From: Candidatus Omnitrophota bacterium
GTDB taxonomy: Bacteria; Omnitrophota; Koll11; Gorgyraeales; Gorgyraeaceae
Assembly (NCBI GenBank): GCA_018818505.1
Contig: JAHIRR010000238.1
Coordinates: 1-5,410, forward strand
Reading direction: 5' to 3'
DNA length: 5,410 nucleotides
A model generated the notes under the pieces. It was given only the letters and a program-made list of their open reading frames with translations. It searched no databases and was not told the DNA's origin. The position numbers and the translations under genes are program-made. Shown here piece after piece: positions 4,613-5,410 of the stretch (position 1 is its first letter; each line of letters begins with the position of its first letter).

Positions 4613-5410
4613 AGAAAAACTCGGGAAGGACTTATTGATACAGCTAAGGCCAGTTACTTTGACCTTGTCTTTAATAACAAGGTCCGCGATAAGCATGCTC
4701 ATGGCTGTGCGATGGTCCCCAAAACTAGAGACCGTCGCGCCGTGCAATGCCTTTCCGCCCTTTATTACTATACACCCACCCCTTGTCCCTTGTCCCTTGT
4801 CACTTGTCACTGAAACATCCGCGCCCAATTTCCGCAAGTTCGTAACCATAGACTTAACACGATCCGTCTCCTTAACACGCAACTCTCCTATACCTTTAAT
4901 ATAAGTCGTACCTTTAGCAAAACACGCTGCAAGCATTATTACAGGTATTTCATCTATTGCCCGCACCACTTCTCGCGGAGAAATCGTCACACCCTTAAGC
5001 TTACTAGACCTTACAACAATATCTCCCCACCCCTTGTCCCTTGTCCCTTGTCCCTTGTCCCTAATATCAGCTCCCATCCTCTTCAATATATCAAGGATCC
5101 CAGTTCGAGTAGGATTAAGTCCAACATTTTTTATAATTATTTTAGTATTCGGCAAAATACATCCAGCTACAATAAAAAACGCAGCGCTGGAAATATCACC
5201 AGGGACATCTATTGTGCCGGGTGACTTTAATTCTGCGGGCCCTTTAATCTGACACCTGGCACCTGACACCTGACACGGCACTCCAAACCGCCGCAATATC
5301 TGTTCAGTATGATCCCTCGACTTCACTGGCTCACTCACACTCGTAACACCTTTGGCGTATAACCCTGCCAGCAAGACACAAGACTTCACCTGCGCGCTCG
5401 CGATCTTTGA
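4580..5410 (-). CDS. aroA: 3-phosphoshikimate 1-carboxyvinyltransferase (EPSP synthase), C-terminal 276 residues, 5' end outside the window
   Basis: EPSP synthase joins shikimate-3-phosphate and phosphoenolpyruvate in the sixth shikimate step towards chorismate and aromatic amino acids; it is cytoplasmic. The frame is open to the right edge and begins with SKIASAQVKSCVLLAGL, the middle of the enzyme (substrate-binding S-A-Q), so GTG 5389 is an internal valine, not a start. Seen in order: EPVKSRDHTEQILRRFG; the VPGDISSAAFFIVAG segment; NVGLNPTRTGI; IDEIPV with the conserved Asp (4952-4954); LRVKETDR with the conserved Glu (4868-4870); GDHRTAMS with Arg (4709-4711); and NKSFPSF with Lys (4631-4633). 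These match D313, E341, R386 and K411 of the E. coli enzyme by family pattern. The catalytic set is intact, so it is probably active. Oddities: three heptanucleotide arrays are read in frame, and the last ten residues (EIASSLHSSQ) and the stop come from a palindromic repeat. Confidence 0.96.
   Translation of the reverse strand, partial: SKIASAQVKSCVLLAGLYAKGVTSVSEPVKSRDHTEQILRRFGVPCQVSGARCQIKGPAELKSPGTIDVPGDISSAAFFIVAGCILPNTKIIIKNVGLNPTRTGILDILKRMGADIRDKGQGTRDKGWGDIVVRSSKLKGVTISPREVVRAIDEIPVIMLAACFAKGTTYIKGIGELRVKETDRVKSMVTNLRKLGADVSVTSDKGQGTRGGCIVIKGGKALHGATVSSFGDHRTAMSMLIADLVIKDKVKVTGLSCINKSFPSFSEIASSLHSSQ
4779..4810. repeat. Heptanucleotide array (GACAAGG type) inside aroA, copy 1
   Basis: The plus strand reads CCCTTGT three times (with an extra leading C), then CACTTGT and CAC. 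On the coding strand it gives the peptide TSDKGQGTRGG between GADVSV and CIVIKG. Most EPSP synthases have only a short turn with D-G there, before the strand leading to x-I-x-G. The flanking CCCACCCC is shared with the copy at 5030-5062. Confidence 0.92.
5030..5062. repeat. Heptanucleotide array (GACAAGG type) inside aroA, copy 2
   Basis: The plus strand holds four and a half perfect copies of CCCTTGT after the same CCCACCCC-like flank as copy 1. The coding strand gives RDKGQGTRDKGWGD, placed after KRMGADI and before IVVRSSKLKGV, where the family has a variable loop between two strands. The same register (GAC AAG GGA) is used as in copy 1. Confidence 0.93.
5249..5276. repeat. Heptanucleotide array (GTGTCAG type) inside aroA
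   Basis: On the coding strand four 7-nt units follow each other: GTGTCAG, GTGTCAG, GTGCCAG, GTGTCAG (28 nt). They encode CQVSGARCQ within FGVPCQVSGARCQIKGP, where the family has a strand-turn-strand between R-x-F-G-V and the VPGD segment. The unit differs from the GACAAGG arrays but has the same 7-nt period. Confidence 0.88.

Noticed and set aside
5034..5252. A plus-strand frame beginning MSLVPCPLSL
   Set aside because: Its start is only the heptamer array read on the other strand, which is open in all frames by arithmetic; the rest is antisense to aroA.
5387..5389. GTG as start of aroA
   Set aside because: The frame continues upstream to the window edge with SKIASAQ, which belongs to the conserved EPSP synthase block; the GTG is an internal valine.

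Overview
The window is a compact, single-strand stretch of bacterial chromosome. Every gene is on the minus strand, so it is read right to left. It opens with the 3' part of aroA (EPSP synthase, shikimate pathway). Then comes the complete rod-shape/elongasome cluster in canonical order: mreB, mreC, mreD, mrdA (PBP2) and the first 75 codons of rodA, which runs off the left edge. No RNA gene, CRISPR array, transposase gene or convincing intrinsic terminator was seen.

MreB (actin-like filament), MreC and MreD (membrane and periplasmic scaffold), PBP2 (transpeptidase) and RodA (glycosyltransferase) together form the machine that inserts peptidoglycan along the side wall of rod-shaped cells. A very good sigma70-type promoter (TTGACA, 17-nt spacer, extended -10 TGG-TAGAAT) sits between aroA and mreB, followed by a clear Shine-Dalgarno, so the shape genes probably form an operon starting at mreB. 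mreD and mrdA overlap by 4 nt (ATGA).

The unusual part is the density of small repeats. (i) Six units with constant ends (TGTCATTGCGAG and GAAGCAATCTC) and variable middles lie in three inverted pairs. They sit between mrdA and rodA, between mreC and mreD, and across the aroA stop, where one unit encodes the last ten AroA residues and its stop codon. (ii) A different inverted repeat, built of CGCGAAT-like steps, fills most of the mreB-mreC spacer. (iii) Three heptanucleotide tandem arrays lie in frame inside aroA, apparently in surface loops. Every junction in the cluster except the overlapping mreD/mrdA pair carries a palindrome starting 0 to 2 nt after, or across, the upstream stop codon.

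Organism: mre genes and a class-B PBP show a peptidoglycan-containing rod. Moderate GC and this load of interspersed palindromes and heptamer arrays remind me of uncultivated lineages such as Candidatus Omnitrophota. That is a low-confidence impression, not something the sequence proves. The genes themselves are ordinary; the repeats and their in-frame domestication in aroA are what deserve attention.
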